A stretch of 60,126 bases of DNA from CAYUBI01 sp964443005 (GTDB taxonomy: Bacteria; Margulisbacteria; Riflemargulisbacteria; GWF2-35-9; CAYUBI01). A program made the translations under genes and the position numbers. The stretch spans positions 1 through 60,126 of the forward strand of contig CAYUBI010000002.1 in the NCBI GenBank assembly GCA_964443005.1, written 5' to 3'. Positions within the stretch are counted from its first letter, which is position 1, and each line of letters begins with the position of its first letter. This document shows positions 9,168-19,000 of the stretch, one piece after another. The notes under the pieces are model-generated. The model worked only from the letters and a program-made list of their open reading frames with translations, had not been told where the DNA came from and ran no database searches.

Positions 9168-9614
9168 ATGTCTATTGATCATTATTTAGTAAATCAGGTT
9201 GAAACTGCATCGTCACAAAAGCTGGTTTTGATGCTTTATGCAGGTAGTATTCAATTTATTAAACAGGCACTGGCTTTGGATTTGAAAAAGGATATTGAGC
9301 AGGCTAATCGTTATATTACTCGTGCTTATGCGATTGTGTCTGAGCTACAAAAAAACTTGGATATGTCTGTAGGTGAAGTTGCAGTAAATTTATATGCGTT
9401 ATATGATTTTATTTCGCGGCAATTGGTTGAAGCAAATTTAACAAAAGAAGCAGTTACACTTCGCGTTGCTTTACGTTGTTTAACGGAATTGCATGAGGTT
9501 TGGAATCAAATTGTTTATCGTGAAACAACTCAAAATGCTGTATATAGTGAAACGATTCAATCGGAATTTGCTTATGCAGGTGCTACTGCAGGTGGATTTG
9601 AATATTCAGGTTAA
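9168..9614 (+). CDS. fliS: Flagellar secretion chaperone FliS
   Basis: FliS binds the C-terminus of flagellin in the cytoplasm and prevents early polymerisation before export. The N-terminus DHYLVNQVETASSQKLVLML matches the family's Y..nqv.taSp.eLvlmLY core. The 148-residue length is close to the usual ~130. I prefer the ATG at 9168, which lies 6 nt after AGGGGG; an in-frame ATG at 9162 abuts that site. No other flagellar gene is in the window, so fliS stands alone here. The 236 bp to the divergent moxR-like gene must hold both promoters; I see only AT-rich sequence with a weak TATATA. The gene converges on the dehydrogenase gene with a 20-bp gap. Confidence 0.88.
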   Translation: MSIDHYLVNQVETASSQKLVLMLYAGSIQFIKQALALDLKKDIEQANRYITRAYAIVSELQKNLDMSVGEVAVNLYALYDFISRQLVEANLTKEAVTLRVALRCLTELHEVWNQIVYRETTQNAVYSETIQSEFAYAGATAGGFEYSG

Positions 9615-9634
9615 CTTTACGTTTCTGAATCGTA

Positions 9635-10549
9635 CTATTCTAATCCTTGAATTTCGGAATTGAGAATGCCTTCGCTGATTTTTAACGCATGAAGTTCTGG
9701 TTCGCTGAGTTGAATTTGAAAAACCTCTTCAATGCCGTTTGCGCCTACTTTAAAAGGAAGCGAAATACAAATATTTTTAATACTATAAGCACCGGATACA
9801 TAGCCTGAAACAGTTAAAATTCGGGATGAATCTTGAATGATTGCATCTAAAATATGGCCAATAGCTAACGTTGGTGTAAATAATGAGTTTCCACCGAGCG
9901 CAATGAGTTCATCGCCAGATTTAATTAGTTTTTGAATGAGTTGATGAAAGTTTTCTTTTTCGTAACCATGAAATTGTTCAAGCTGAATGCCTTTGATATA
10001 AGCATGATTTTGTAAAGGAACCATGCTTTGCCCATGTTCGCCAATTACCATAAAGTCGACGTCTTGGGGAGATAAACGAAAAAGCCGCGAAACTAAGGAG
10101 TTATAGCGAATAGTATCGACTAATGTACCTAGGCCAATAATTTTATTTTTTTGAAAGCCTGATAATTTGAGTGCAATATAAGCCATAATGTCAACAGGTT
10201 CAGTTGTAATAATGATCACTGCTGACTGGTTGTATTCTGCAATATGTGGCATTATTTCTTTCATAATAGCATGATTTTTTTGTGTTAGATCTAATCGAGT
10301 TTCATGTTTAGAGCGAGATACACCTGCAGAAATAATAATAACATCTGCATTAGTGAGTAATTCATATCCACCTGAAATAATGGACATTGATGAAAGCAAC
10401 GAAATGCCATGCACCATATCTAAAGCCATTCGTGCAGCTCGGTCTTGATCTTTATCAATGAGCACGAGTTCTGATGCTAGATGATGATACGCAATATAAC
10501 TAACAATCGAGGAGCCTAACGTGCCAATACCAATCACGCCAATTTTCAT
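9635..10549 (-). CDS. Malate/lactate dehydrogenase family NAD-dependent oxidoreductase
   Basis: A 304-residue member of the L-lactate/malate dehydrogenase family, which reduces 2-oxoacids with NADH. Seen: Rossmann GIGTLG (7-12), substrate-loop R79 and R85 in SRSKHETRLDL, the D145/R148 pair in LVDTIR, and catalytic H172 in GEHGQSM. At the specificity position (Gln102 in lactate dehydrogenase, Arg in malate dehydrogenase) it has R79, which favours oxaloacetate/malate. The normally conserved Asn of the V.NPVD motif (Asn140 in LDH numbering) is Glu117 (TTEPVD), which is unusual and could change substrate or activity. It ends in TAG. Function as malate dehydrogenase is likely but not certain. Confidence 0.8.
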   Translation of the reverse strand: MKIGVIGIGTLGSSIVSYIAYHHLASELVLIDKDQDRAARMALDMVHGISLLSSMSIISGGYELLTNADVIIISAGVSRSKHETRLDLTQKNHAIMKEIMPHIAEYNQSAVIIITTEPVDIMAYIALKLSGFQKNKIIGLGTLVDTIRYNSLVSRLFRLSPQDVDFMVIGEHGQSMVPLQNHAYIKGIQLEQFHGYEKENFHQLIQKLIKSGDELIALGGNSLFTPTLAIGHILDAIIQDSSRILTVSGYVSGAYSIKNICISLPFKVGANGIEEVFQIQLSEPELHALKISEGILNSEIQGLE

Positions 10550-10570
10550 TTTTTACCTTTCTTTATACAA

Positions 10571-13500
10571 TTAGAATTTTATTTTACCCGTTAAAATAAA
10601 GGCGAGTATATTATAATTGTTTGCGCTTGCTTCTGGAGTAGAAAAGTCAAGGCGTTCAATAATCGTTGCATCTGCATTAATTTCGATTACTTCTCCAATT
10701 CCAGAGCCAAGAGGAATTTCTAACTTTGCTCCCATTTTACCAAGGGATGAGATATCATTCAATTCTTTCAATTCAGTTGCAATCGTTGTTTGGGTTGTTT
10801 GATCAGTTAGTAATTTAGAAAAATCATTGAGCCCAATTCCCCAATTGTGCACGCGTGTATAGGTTAAATGAATATCTCCCTTAATATTACCTTTCCGAAA
10901 GGTTATAGGCGTATAGGCAATATTAATTCGATCAGTATTTCCTGATTTTTCATTGATTGGAAATTGTAAGAGGTTGGCACTGCGTTTAAACGAATACGTA
11001 TAAGTAATAATAATGTCCTTTAATAGATTATATGCTGCAGAAAGTGTTAATGCTCGAGTGCGAAAGTTTTGTGCGTTGTCTGTTGGTGAAGCATTAATCT
11101 CGTTGACTTCTCGTTGAGAAATTTCTGCTGTGAACGTAAAATCTTTGATAAAGGAAAAGGCCATTGCTGCTTTTATTTCGTTGGCATTACTATCTAATTT
11201 TTGCGCAAAAAGTTTGGGTAAATTATCAAAGCCAACATTATCTGACGGATGTAAATATTGTAATATTTGGCTAGTATTGTATTCACTAAGCAATTGAAGT
11301 CCAGCAATTGGGCTAAAACTACCTTTGATAACTTGGCTCCACGAGGTGCGATTTTTTAATCCTTTAATTGTATCAATATAGTAATCTGATAATTGGCTAT
11401 TGTTGTATTCTGCAGATAGATTGCTAAAGGGCGTTGCTTTAATATTATAATCCAGTTGCCATAGTCCAGTTGTTCCATTGGTTGTTAGTACAGAGGCAAT
11501 GCCTGTATCTAGTGTTTGTCCATTATAATAAGTAACAATTTTTTGTTGTACAAGTTGACTCTTTTTTTGATTAATAATAAGGTCCACAAATCCGATACCC
11601 ACGTTTGCAACTTCAGTTGTATCTAGTTTGGGTGATTGTTGGTAGCTTGTGTTGGTTGATGTTGTTTTAAGTTCAAGGTCAGTCATTTGCGTATTTTCGT
11701 CTTGATACGTAATATCATAATTAAATCGAGAAAACGGACTAAATTGGGCACGTGCACGATTACTGATAAAATCTGTTGTAGTATAGGACCCCCATGAATA
11801 AGCATCAGCTGGAAGATTATTGTCGTTTTTGTTGTTTCGGAGTTCACGGCCTAATTGTGTAACTTGTAAAGCATTAAAAATTTCTTGGCCTGTTAAATCA
11901 CGAATAAGGGATAAGGGTTTAAATGTACCTAATCCATAGGAATAACGATTATTTTGTTGAAGTAGTAAATCATCGTTTTGGCGTTGATTACCATTTTCTT
12001 GTCCATAGGTAAATGTTACGAAATTTAAGGGACGAATTGAGAGCGTGTGCTGGATTTTATCTTCAACATCTGGCTTATTACGTTCGAGTGCTGCGCCTCG
12101 TTCTTTGTGATATTGTTGTAAAATGTAAGATAATTGGGTAAAGAAAATATTATCAATAGCAGGGCGAATATTCATGTTGTATCCAGTATCTGTTAGAACA
12201 TATTTCTGAATATTTGTCGTAACAGCCTGATTTTGTGTTGTAAAAGCGCCTATTTTTAGGACTTCTTCTTTGCCGAAATTATAACCAAAGGAGTATTCGG
12301 GAAAAGGAATAAACGTTACTTTTCCAATATAGCGTTTAAGAATGTTGTCCATTAATTTTTGATTTTGTGAAGCAGTATTTGCATATTGATCTTCTTTGGT
12401 ATAATCCCATCTGTTTTCTACATTCACTCGGTTTTCCCACAGTAATGCTTGATTGAAAAACGTGAGTCCAGTAGCATCCATTGTTTTAAGGTTGATTTGG
12501 TCAATAAAATCATCTTGTTGAAAGGATTTGTTAGCTACCAATTGTGTTTTAAAGTTTTTGGGGCCACCTTCAATCAGTATATTTTGTTTGATTAATTGAG
12601 TTGCTACTTGATGAATAGATGGCGAAACTGTATTGTTGAGTTGTTCTACAGTTTGGGAACGATCAATCCAATATTCAGTATTTAATTCAGGAGAGGGCGT
12701 GTAGCGTGATAGCACTTTTAAATAGGAACTATCAGTTTTAAGAAAATCGCCTGAAAGATTAACACGCGAACTATTAGCAATATCGTTTCTTAAAAGTGTT
12801 TCAAAAAAAAGCTGGGCTGTTGGCTTGTATCGAAGACCAGATTCAAAGGAATCTGAACCTGGTGAAAAGGGAATTGACCCAAGTGTAGCAAAGTTTTTAT
12901 CAACATGTGAATATCTACCAATAATATCAAAATATTCATTACGTAATCCTCCTCTTAGCATGTAGGCATAGCCTTGATTCATGATTTGTTTGGATGAATC
13001 TCCAGATTGGTTGACATAGTAATCATATTTTACTGATACGTTGTCAGATAACGTAATTGCCATATATTTAAAGGTAATTTTACCAGCAGAATAATTAACA
13101 AAATAATCTTTATTTTTTTCCATTCTGGGTTGCCCTTTGACTAAGACAGTTTCGCTGTCTTCGACAATATCAATGTTGCCAAGAGCATACGTGTCGCCGA
13201 TGACTCCAGTCGCAGCAAGAACGCTGACTGTTGTTGAGGTTCCACGTGAATATTTTTTTTCAGATTGTACTAATTGAAAATCAACATTTGCATTTGGATT
13301 TGGGGTATATTTCACTAGAAATCCTGTATTTGTATGTGAAATGTCTCCAGGATCTGGAATAGTTGATTTATTGTAATAGTATTTTACTTTAAATCGATCA
13401 GACGAAGTTAAGGCTGAGGGAAATCCGCGAGTAACATTAGCTGCATCACGATAAAAGTAATATAAAACAACCTGGATTTGACCTTTTTCTCCGGAACGAT

Positions 13501-15739
13501 CTAATACAAATTTGATGTCAAAATCTATTCCGCGTAACATTCGATGGTAATCGCCGTCAGATTGTGACCGATACCATAATTCAATCATTGATAGAGACTT
13601 GTCAAATTTAATGGGAGAATCCGAATTGGAAATAAGCGTGCTAGACATTTTGTTGTTAACATAGATGCTGTTGGCCATTAGTGGTTCATTACCGCTAAAA
13701 TACCATTCTAGCGGGCCATATTGTTTATAATAGGAATAATTCACTGCAATATTTGTTGAAGAGAGATTGCTGGGCAGAATCGCGCTGTTAAGAATGAGTG
13801 ATCCTTGATAAGCATCTAATTGATAATTTGCTGACGTTACAGGTGTGTTATTAACTAGAACTGTGAGCGTATCTGGTAAAACTGGCCAACCGGAGAATTC
13901 AACAGTTGCATCACCTGCGATATTTCGAGTTAGTGCTGCGCCTGCATATGTTTCAGCAATTAAGGTAGTATTCGTTTCTTTTTGGGCTTTGGCAAATTGA
14001 GTTAAATAAACGCCTTCGATTTTAAGATAGTTATTTGCAGCTTGATATTGTGGATCTACAGCTAATGTAATTTGTCGATAAGTAATTGTAAACGGCTGAT
14101 CTTGTGCAATGGGATAATAAAAAAGGATGCGGCCTTTTTCGTAATCGATTTTGTAATCAAGAAAATTTTGTAAAATGGTGTCCCCCATTCGAATTTGTTC
14201 GCTTCCTTTTAATATAGGCGTTACATTGAGTCGATAAATTCCTCTAGAGCCATTTCCTTTTAGTTTTTCACGTTGCTCAGAGGTTTTAAGATATTTATAT
14301 TTAACATTTAAGGTCGTTCCTGTTTGCGAGTAGTAATTTGAAACTAACATAATTTTGCCGTTAAAAATATTAAGCTTATATTGCTTATCTTTTTCCAGTA
14401 CTGTGTTATCTAGCATGAGTTGTTCAGAGCCAATTAATATTGGCGCATTTTGAAGAGAATAACTTTGGATGTCTCTGGATATGCGAATGATTTCCATAGC
14501 ATCAACATACATGGGTTTAACATCAGCGCCTAGAGATGAGGTATAGCCAGCTTGAACGCCAATAAAATTTTTGCGAGTTGCAATTGGAATAAAGTCTTCA
14601 ATGGGATTTGTATAATCATAGGTAAATTGAAGTAGGTCAGAAGAGTTTTTGGGAGTTGCAAACGAAACAACGCCATTGTAATAATCAACAAGATAATCAA
14701 CACGTTCTTGCTTGGGGCCGCCATTCACCCACACTTGTAACGAGCCTTCGAGTATTGGTTTTCGTCTAAGCGGGTAATCACGGCCGCCATTTCCGTTGAG
14801 TGTATAAGTGTCAGCGTCGCTACGCATTTTGCCATTGACTGCATAAGTATAATAATTATCGAAATTCCCTTCTGCATTCACTCCATTGATTTTTTGTGTG
14901 ACATTAATTAATTCTCCGCTTTGAAATGTTTTTGAAAAATCACCAAATTGCAGTTTTGATTTTTTTATTTTAACAACAATGTCAGTTTTTTGTGGGAAAT
15001 CAGGTTGTTGTTCAATATTGTAGTCTAATTCGATATCTTTATTCAGTTTTCCTGCAATCATTAGCTGTGAGCGTTGTTCAATATCAAACGCTCCTTCTTT
15101 AAGATCTGCAGGCAAGGCTTTGTAATCACTATCATTAAAAGCTTGTGTACGGTTTCCGTTAATGACTTTGCTCGATACTTTTTCTTGAACATATCCTGAA
15201 AAATCCAAATTGGGTTTGATAAAGGGTTCTTCCTGAGCTTTTTCTTTAGATTCGTAGTCATCCAGAAGTACATTTTCCCAATAGGTTTTTCGAATCATGC
15301 GTTGTTGATGCTCATAGTCTTGTTTAGAAATACGAACAACTATAATATCCGAAGCAGTTAATGCTTCTTCAGTTGGGAGCATCGTAGCATTATCAGAACT
15401 GATGGCTTCGTACGAGCTGGTGCTAGTATTTGGCATAATTGATTCGGTTATAGTTGCCTGTATAGTCGCTGGTATGAGTGCTTGAATGGACTGCGTTGCA
15501 AGAATGGGTTGTTGTTCTACAGTAGCAGTGGGAAAAGCCATTGTCATTGATAAACTAATGAATTCTTGCAAATCTTGTGACGTTAGTTCGCTAATTGAAA
15601 GAACAGGTTGGGTATTTAGGGTTATTACTGAAAGCGTTGTTGTTTTGATTTGGCTTGTTACGATTTGTGTTTCAGAAGGGATGGCAACGCTAATGTCTGG
15701 CGTAATAGGATTAGCAAATGACAGCATTGGCATCAACAT
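10571..15739 (-). CDS. Large SprA-like outer-membrane beta-barrel protein
   Basis: At least 1722 residues. It carries repeated ~100-residue beta modules with a DY..DY..G.I.F core, seen as VDYLVDYYNGVVSF, LDYKIDYEKGRILF and KDYFVNYSAGKITF. Before them lies a segment (about residues 210-330) with GKLNKDIELDYNIE and FGDFSKTF. Both traits resemble SprA, the type IX translocon of Bacteroidota. The C-terminal half is rich in amphipathic strands and ends in ILTGKIKF with a terminal Phe, as expected for Bam-inserted barrels. The first ATG gives a signal peptide lacking its charged front. In-frame sequence upstream (IIIQRLLIFAF...) completes it, but only non-AUG codons are available, best an AUC at 15775 placed 7 nt after AAAGGGGG. 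SprA identity is inference; an outer-membrane location is well supported. Confidence 0.6.
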   Translation of the reverse strand: MLMPMLSFANPITPDISVAIPSETQIVTSQIKTTTLSVITLNTQPVLSISELTSQDLQEFISLSMTMAFPTATVEQQPILATQSIQALIPATIQATITESIMPNTSTSSYEAISSDNATMLPTEEALTASDIIVVRISKQDYEHQQRMIRKTYWENVLLDDYESKEKAQEEPFIKPNLDFSGYVQEKVSSKVINGNRTQAFNDSDYKALPADLKEGAFDIEQRSQLMIAGKLNKDIELDYNIEQQPDFPQKTDIVVKIKKSKLQFGDFSKTFQSGELINVTQKINGVNAEGNFDNYYTYAVNGKMRSDADTYTLNGNGGRDYPLRRKPILEGSLQVWVNGGPKQERVDYLVDYYNGVVSFATPKNSSDLLQFTYDYTNPIEDFIPIATRKNFIGVQAGYTSSLGADVKPMYVDAMEIIRISRDIQSYSLQNAPILIGSEQLMLDNTVLEKDKQYKLNIFNGKIMLVSNYYSQTGTTLNVKYKYLKTSEQREKLKGNGSRGIYRLNVTPILKGSEQIRMGDTILQNFLDYKIDYEKGRILFYYPIAQDQPFTITYRQITLAVDPQYQAANNYLKIEGVYLTQFAKAQKETNTTLIAETYAGAALTRNIAGDATVEFSGWPVLPDTLTVLVNNTPVTSANYQLDAYQGSLILNSAILPSNLSSTNIAVNYSYYKQYGPLEWYFSGNEPLMANSIYVNNKMSSTLISNSDSPIKFDKSLSMIELWYRSQSDGDYHRMLRGIDFDIKFVLDRSGEKGQIQVVLYYFYRDAANVTRGFPSALTSSDRFKVKYYYNKSTIPDPGDISHTNTGFLVKYTPNPNANVDFQLVQSEKKYSRGTSTTVSVLAATGVIGDTYALGNIDIVEDSETVLVKGQPRMEKNKDYFVNYSAGKITFKYMAITLSDNVSVKYDYYVNQSGDSSKQIMNQGYAYMLRGGLRNEYFDIIGRYSHVDKNFATLGSIPFSPGSDSFESGLRYKPTAQLFFETLLRNDIANSSRVNLSGDFLKTDSSYLKVLSRYTPSPELNTEYWIDRSQTVEQLNNTVSPSIHQVATQLIKQNILIEGGPKNFKTQLVANKSFQQDDFIDQINLKTMDATGLTFFNQALLWENRVNVENRWDYTKEDQYANTASQNQKLMDNILKRYIGKVTFIPFPEYSFGYNFGKEEVLKIGAFTTQNQAVTTNIQKYVLTDTGYNMNIRPAIDNIFFTQLSYILQQYHKERGAALERNKPDVEDKIQHTLSIRPLNFVTFTYGQENGNQRQNDDLLLQQNNRYSYGLGTFKPLSLIRDLTGQEIFNALQVTQLGRELRNNKNDNNLPADAYSWGSYTTTDFISNRARAQFSPFSRFNYDITYQDENTQMTDLELKTTSTNTSYQQSPKLDTTEVANVGIGFVDLIINQKKSQLVQQKIVTYYNGQTLDTGIASVLTTNGTTGLWQLDYNIKATPFSNLSAEYNNSQLSDYYIDTIKGLKNRTSWSQVIKGSFSPIAGLQLLSEYNTSQILQYLHPSDNVGFDNLPKLFAQKLDSNANEIKAAMAFSFIKDFTFTAEISQREVNEINASPTDNAQNFRTRALTLSAAYNLLKDIIITYTYSFKRSANLLQFPINEKSGNTDRINIAYTPITFRKGNIKGDIHLTYTRVHNWGIGLNDFSKLLTDQTTQTTIATELKELNDISSLGKMGAKLEIPLGSGIGEVIEINADATIIERLDFSTPEASANNYNILAFILTGKIKF

Positions 15740-15798
15740 GCTGATAAAAGCAAAAATTAGCAGTCGTTGGATGATGATTCTGCCCCCTTTGTATGCAT

Positions 15799-15848
15799 TA
15801 CCTATATTATACTACCCTAATTATTGAAGTTTAAACATTGTTCAATAA
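15799..15848 (-). promoter_or_regulatory. Promoter and inverted repeat upstream of the SprA-like gene
   Basis: A perfect TATAAT (-10, 15806-15811 on the minus strand) is preceded 18 bp upstream by TTTAAA (15830-15835). The arms TTATTGAA (15821-15828) and TTCAATAA (15841-15848) form an 8-bp inverted repeat with a 12-nt spacer that brackets the -35, a plausible operator. The predicted transcript starts near 15799, just before the AAAGGGGG site. The rest of the 314-bp divergent gap shows only AT-rich DNA and a second TATAAT at 15978-15983 facing the helicase gene. Confidence 0.5.
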
Positions 15849-16053
15849 TTTGCTGATTTTTTTAATTTTGTCCGGTAGTATTTATGTTAGGTTACTCATC
15901 AAAAAAAGTAGTATAGGATTTTTTGTCGAATTTACCGATATATTCATAGGTTATATAAATAGTAATGGTAGGGACAGTATAATTATTGGCTTGAAAGAAA
16001 AAGAATTGAAATAAAACTAAGCAAATTTTTAACGAAATGGAAATTGAGCCTGT

Positions 16054-19000
16054 ATGATTAATTATAAACGAATTAGCTTTAACGAAATTTACTTGTCAAA
16101 ATCTTTGAAAGATTTTAGAGAAGCTGTAGCTGCAATGGATAAAGGGGATGTTGTTGTTTCTCCTTTTCTGGAATCACGTAAAGGCAGGAACAAATCATTC
16201 TTTAAAGATAACGATTATTTATGTTCAGTTGCGGATAAAGTCATTTCTAGAGTCAGCTTTGCTGATATTGCGGGCTTTTCGGAAAAACAAAAAATTATTG
16301 AAATATTTGAGAATAATGAAAATGATAGCCTCTTGGATTTAACTTTTACGAATCCAAAAAATATATATTTACTTTCTAAAGATTTAAACACAAGCTTTGA
16401 TTACATTGATAAAGGATCCAAGGAACAATATTATCAATTAATTAGAGATGTGAAAGGTACTCTTTATAAGTGTCCTAGTATCTCTTTGGGTGAAAATAAA
16501 AAGGAACTTATGCTCCTTAGAGGTAAAACCGCTGTATATACTGATATCAACGAAAATATAAGTTTAATTTCTGACGAGATATATTTAGATAAACGCGGGG
16601 GAATTAATCTATACACGCCTTCGGATTATAGTTTAGGGTCTAATAACAAGAAGATAATCGTTAGAGTTAGTTTTACTCATATTGCAGGCTTTTCTGAAAA
16701 ACAAAAAATCATTGAAATTTTTGAGTATCATAAAGATGATATCATCTCAGATTTAACTCCAAAGAATCTAAAAGTTATATATTTACTTTCTAAAGATTTA
16801 AAAACAGGATTTGATTACATTGATAAAGCTTCCAAAGGCCAATACTACCACGTAATCAAAGATAAAAATGGTATTTTTTATAAGTGCCCTTCTTTGTTTG
16901 TTAATGACAATAAGGAAGAAATTATGTTGCTAAGAGGAAAATCAGCAGTACTTAATCAATCTAATGACAATGAATCTTTTATTTCTGGAATTATTAATTT
17001 AGGTAGCACTGGGTTAGTCGGTCTCTTTAGTGAGACAGATTATCTACTACGTTCAAAAAATAATAAAATAATTTGCCGAGTAAGTTTTGCTAATATTGTA
17101 GGTTTTTCTGAAAAACAAAAAGTTATTGAAATTTTCGATGTGAATGAAAAGATCAGTTATTCTGAGTTGGTTATACAAAATCCAAAAGTTATATATTTAC
17201 TTTCTAAAAATTTAGAAACAGGATTTGATTACATTGAGAAAGGATTCCGCGGACAAAACTATCAATTAATTAAAGATAAAATGGGTACTTTTTATAAGTG
17301 TCTTACTTTAGCAGGTGAAAACAAAAATGAAATAATGCTTTTAAGAGCGAAAACAGCTGCATATACTGATATTACGACAAATAGAAGTTGGATTTCTGGC
17401 GAAATATTTTTAGATAAACATGGGCGAGTTAATCTATACACGTCTTCGGATTATTTTATAGGGTCTAACAACAAAAAAATAGTAGTTAGAGTTAGTTTCA
17501 CGGATATTGTGGGCTTTTCTGAAAAACAAAAAATAATTGAAATTTTTGAATATCATAAAGATGATATCATCTCAGATTTAACTCCAAAGAATCTAAAAGT
17601 TATATATTTGCTTTCTAAAGATTTAGAAACAGGAGTTGATTATATTGATAAAGGACCTAAAGGGTCTAGAGGTCAAAACTATCATGTAATCAAAGATAAA
17701 AATGGTACTTTTTATAAGTGTCCTACTTTAGTTCTAGGTGGAAATAAAAATGAAATTATGTTGCTTAGAGGAAAATCAGCAGTCCTTAATCCTTCGAATG
17801 ACAGGGCCTCTTTTGTTTCTGACGTTATTAATTTAAATAAAACGACGAGTTTATTCAATCCAAATGATTTTCTATTAGTTTTAAGTACTAATCAAATAAT
17901 TTGCAGAGTAAGATTTGTCGATGTTACTGGCTTTTCTGAAAAGCAAAAAATTATTGAAATTTTTGAGTATGATAAACATAATAGTCACTCAGAGTTAACT
18001 CTAAAAAGTCCAAAAATTATTTATGTGCTTTCTAAAGATTCGAAAACAGGATTTGATTACATTAATAAAAAGATAAAAATCTACAAAACTAAAGATAATC
18101 AGTTAATGTCGATGAGTAGAGAAAATAAATATTCTAATAAAAATAAAGCTTTTGAAGAATTAAAAAAAAGAGAGCAATCTGGATATGGGAACAATCTTTT
18201 ATCTATGCAAACTGGACGACATGCTGATATCGAGCTTTTTGAGGCTTGTAGAAAATATAACATAGAATTACCTCGCATGTATGAAGATTCTTTTTTCGAG
18301 GCAGAATATTTAAACGAATCGCTTGTTGAATCAATATTCAGCCCGAATCCTGAAATAGTTTTTATTGAATCAACCGTGGATATAGTGACAACTAAGGTAA
18401 ATTTTATGATGCATGAGTTAGCGGAATTATTTAAAATTGAAACTGACTCTATTTCTATATCTAAATTGAAACACAAAATTTATGATTTACGTAATAGTAA
18501 TTTTGGGAAAGATCATTCGACGCTCAGACAATTTGTCCGTCTAGAAACACCTGATCTCATGGGCGATGATTATAATATTAGTAATAGTTGCTTTGAAAAT
18601 ATCGCTTTGCAAGATGACAAATTTCAAGAAGCAGCAGTTAATATTGCCTTGCATCAAAAATCAAAAGTGATCTTGATTCAAGGGGGTGCGGGTAGCGGGA
18701 AAACAACTGTATTATGTGAAATAGCTCACCAATTTGTAAATAAAGATAAACGTGTTTTGGTTGTTAGCCACAAGAATGAAGCCGTTGATAATCTGCTTAT
18801 CAGATTAAGAAATAGTGGGATTAGTATAAAAAGAGTTGGAATAGTAGAAAATATTCGCGAAGAATTACAGGAGGATATTTATAAAGAAGAAGAAGAGCCT
18901 ATTGAAGCTTATGTTTTGGGTGTTACGGTTGATACTTTAAGCATGTCAAAATCGCTCAAAAACAGGAAATTTGACATTGTCATCATGGATGAAGCAGGAA

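Noticed and set aside
8958..9182. 74-codon minus-strand open frame upstream of the MoxR-like gene
   Set aside because: No ribosome-binding site at any start, overlaps the fliS start, and has a Lys/Asn-rich composition typical of AT-rich noncoding DNA.
16207..18110. CRISPR-like or satellite array
   Set aside because: The 411-417 bp period is in frame, coding throughout and diverged mainly at the protein level; there are no spacers.
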